From assembly GCA_021372355.1 (NCBI GenBank), contig JAJFUQ010000059.1, positions 1-64,000 on the forward strand: 64,000 bases of DNA, written 5' to 3'. Origin of the DNA: Nocardiaceae bacterium (GTDB lineage: Bacteria; Actinomycetota; Actinomycetes; Mycobacteriales; Mycobacteriaceae). The notes beneath the pieces were generated by a model. That model worked only from the letters and a program-made list of their open reading frames with translations. It was not told the DNA's origin and searched no databases. Below are positions 62,224 through 64,000 of this stretch, piece by piece; within the stretch, counting starts at the first letter, position 1; each line of letters opens with the position of its first letter. The translations under genes were made by a program, and so were the position numbers.

Positions 62224-64000
62224 CGGGCCACCGGCAGCGAGACGACCATCGTCAGGCCCCCTCCCGGAGTGTCCTCGGCGCTGATCGTGCCGCCCATCGC
62301 CTCGATGAACCCCTTCGCGACACTCAGGCCCAGGCCGAGACCGGGCACGTTGTCTCGATCACCGAGCCGCTGGAATGGCGCGAAGAGCTGCTCGGCCGCG
62401 TTCTTGGGGAGTCCGTGCCCCCGATCGACGACCCGGAGCTCGACCGTGTCGCCGTACTCACTGGCTCGCACCGCGACCTCTGGCGCGCGATCCTCGAGAT
62501 GCCCGTGCCGGAGCGCGTTGTCGATGAGGTTCGCGATGACCCGTTCGAGCAGTCCGGGATCGGCGTTGACGGGTGGCAGGGTGTCGTCGACCTCGACGTG
62601 AACCGACTGGCGATCGTCGATTCCGCGCAACGCCCGTCCGACGGCTTCGTCATAGGTGATCGGGCGCATTTGAGGCACCACAGCTCCCGTCGCGAGGCGC
62701 GAGGAGTCCAGGAGATTCGCCACCAGTGCGGCGAGCCGGTCCGCGGATTCCTCGACGGTCGCCTGCAGTTCTGCGACATCGCTGCGCGACAACGCCAATG
62801 ACGGATCCCGGAGTGACCCGATCGCCGCCTTGATCGAGGTGAGCGGCGTTCGCAGGTCGTGCCCGACGGCAGAAAGCAGAGCGGTGCGAAGCTGATTCGT
62901 CTCGTTCTGACGCTGGGCAGCCGCCGATTCAGACGCCAGCCGCTGCTGCCGCAGCGCCAACAACGCCTGCCCTGCCGCGGCCTCCACGAGATGGTGGTCG
63001 GCGGCGGGTAGCGCCTTGCCGCGCAATGCCAGATGCACGGATTCGGACACCGCGATGTCGATGTCGGCGTCTGAGGGCTCTGGCGGCGGCGTCGATCCGG
63101 CGCTGGCGACGACGGTCCATTCTCCGGTCTCCAGCGTGTACAGCGCGACACACGTTTGTCCGAAATTCTCCCGGACCTTCTCGAGGAGGCTCGGCAATGG
63201 GTCCGGGTCGGTGAGAACCGTTCGCGCGTATGACCCCAGGAGTGCAGCCTCGTTCCGCGCCTGCGCACTCGCGACCGCCAGCCGAGCCGCCCGGTCGACC
63301 ACGAGCGCGACAAGCACCGCCACGATCAACATCACGACGAGCGTCACCAAGTTCTCGGGCTCCGACACCGTGAGCGTGTGGACCGGTGGCGTGAAGTAGT
63401 AATTGAGCAGAACCGCGGCGATGATCGCCGACGTCACAGCGGGACCGACTCCACCCACCAGCGCAACCATCACGATCGCGAGAAGCATCGCCACGATGTC
63501 GCTCGCGTAGGTCAGGAGACCGGGAAACGCGACGCCCGCGACGGTCACCAGGCTGGGCGCAACGAAAGCCAGAACCCACGCCGTCGCCCGCCGGGCTCTG
63601 GTCATCACGCCCGGGGATCGGTCCCAGCGAATCCCGCGGTGCGACTCCTCGTGGGTGACCATGTGGACGTCGATCGGCCCGGACCGTTGGATGACGGTAG
63701 TTCCGATACCTTCGTTGAACAGTCTGGCCAGCCGCGAACGCCGGGACGTACCCAGAACCAATTGCGTTGCGTTGACACCTCGGGCGAACTCGAGCAAGGC
63801 ACGAGGAACGTCGTCCCCGACGATGCTGTGGAAGGTGGCACCGAGGTCGTCGGCGATCTGGCGGCACTTCGTGACCGACTCCGGCGACGCCGCCTGCAGG
63901 CCGTCGCCACGCATCACATGGACGACGAGTAGTTCGGCGCCCGCGCGCTGCGCGATTCGGCGGGCGCGCCGGATGAGGGTCTCACTCTCCGAGCCGCCGG
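62220..64000 (-). CDS. kdpD: KdpD-type sensor histidine kinase (5' end outside window)
   Basis: The C-terminal ~592 residues of a KdpD sensor kinase; the reading frame stays open to the window's right edge. Visible parts are the end of the universal-stress-protein-like domain (GSESETLIRRARRIAQR, LVLGTSRRSRLARLFNEGIG), four transmembrane helices of the DUF4118 region (LVGGVGPAVTSAIIAAVLLN), a GAF-like domain, the phospho-accepting His in GHDLRTPLTSIKAAIGSLRD and the HATPase N and G boxes (IANLIDNALRHG, PGLGLGLSVAKGFIEAMGG). The N-terminal KdpD P-loop domain would lie outside. It senses potassium limitation and controls KdpE. Confidence 0.94.
   Translation of the reverse strand, partial: GGSESETLIRRARRIAQRAGAELLVVHVMRGDGLQAASPESVTKCRQIADDLGATFHSIVGDDVPRALLEFARGVNATQLVLGTSRRSRLARLFNEGIGTTVIQRSGPIDVHMVTHEESHRGIRWDRSPGVMTRARRATAWVLAFVAPSLVTVAGVAFPGLLTYASDIVAMLLAIVMVALVGGVGPAVTSAIIAAVLLNYYFTPPVHTLTVSEPENLVTLVVMLIVAVLVALVVDRAARLAVASAQARNEAALLGSYARTVLTDPDPLPSLLEKVRENFGQTCVALYTLETGEWTVVASAGSTPPPEPSDADIDIAVSESVHLALRGKALPAADHHLVEAAAGQALLALRQQRLASESAAAQRQNETNQLRTALLSAVGHDLRTPLTSIKAAIGSLRDPSLALSRSDVAELQATVEESADRLAALVANLLDSSRLATGAVVPQMRPITYDEAVGRALRGIDDRQSVHVEVDDTLPPVNADPGLLERVIANLIDNALRHGHLEDRAPEVAVRASEYGDTVELRVVDRGHGLPKNAAEQLFAPFQRLGDRDNVPGLGLGLSVAKGFIEAMGGTISAEDTPGGGLTMVVSLPVAR

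Noticed and set aside
62220..64000. Whether kdpD begins near 63917
   Set aside because: The frame stays open to the window edge, and the residues upstream (GSESETLIRRARRIAQR) match KdpD, so the gene is partial and does not start there.

Overview
The window is a gene-dense, high-GC chromosomal segment of an actinobacterium of the order Mycobacteriales, most like Rhodococcus and its relatives. The evidence is abundant fatty-acid and CoA-ester catabolism, many TetR regulators, ATGA/GTGA translational couplings, F420/deazaflavin-type oxidoreductases, mycobacterial-type leaderless starts, a mycobacterial-type SOS box, and a locus ordered like M. tuberculosis accD1-accA1-fadE19-maoC-citE. Genus and species cannot be decided from this sequence. 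No tRNA, rRNA, CRISPR array, transposase or integrase was seen. Both ends cut genes: an SDR at the left and kdpD at the right.

Layout. 1-6.4 kb: an SDR, ferritin-like diiron protein and Baeyer-Villiger-type monooxygenase, then a MerR regulator, an aldehyde dehydrogenase and a class III nucleotide cyclase. 6.4-11.9 kb (mostly minus): an internally duplicated helical protein, a PucR-type regulator, an HTTM/partner/LPXTG-protein operon and small enzymes. 11.9-18.0 kb: an LLM flavin oxidoreductase, lpdA, and a TetR-controlled operon pairing an ACAD10/11-like acyl-CoA dehydrogenase with its kinase-like partner and a histidine phosphatase. 18.0-21.6 kb: a STAS protein and a small heat-shock island (MerR, Hsp20, J-domain protein), then a PE_PGRS-like glycine-rich gene whose frame is broken twice. 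21.9-24.9 kb: a tandem-TetR regulator coupled to an MFS transporter. 24.9-32.1 kb: exported proteins (Tat amine-oxidase-like enzyme, Cys-repeat lipoprotein, DUF4344 metallopeptidase, LIP-family lipase) divergent from an M13 lipoprotein peptidase. 32.1-35.8 kb: small enzymes and a large LuxR/NB-ARC regulator.

35.8-43.1 kb is a tightly coupled TetR-controlled beta-oxidation-like operon (AidB-like ACAD, three crotonases, three SDRs). 43.1-53.5 kb is a leucine-catabolism locus: TetR and acetoacetyl-CoA synthetase on the minus strand, diverging from accD1-accA1-fadE19-maoC-citE-acyl-CoA ligase. The steps join into one route from isovaleryl-CoA to acetyl-CoA plus acetoacetate, and AacS would reactivate the acetoacetate. 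53.5-58.3 kb holds TetR regulators, a PAS-PAS-receiver protein without a kinase domain, and a FabH-like synthase sharing palindromic operators with a TetR. At 58.3-58.7 kb a perfect mycobacterial-type LexA box separates a 69-residue membrane protein (probable CTG start) from a prolyl oligopeptidase. The window ends with an alpha/beta hydrolase and the kdpE/kdpD two-component genes.

The strongest leads are the SOS-box small membrane protein, the split ACAD10/11-like operon, the Cys-repeat lipoprotein, the LPXTG/HTTM operon, and the twice-shifted glycine-rich gene.
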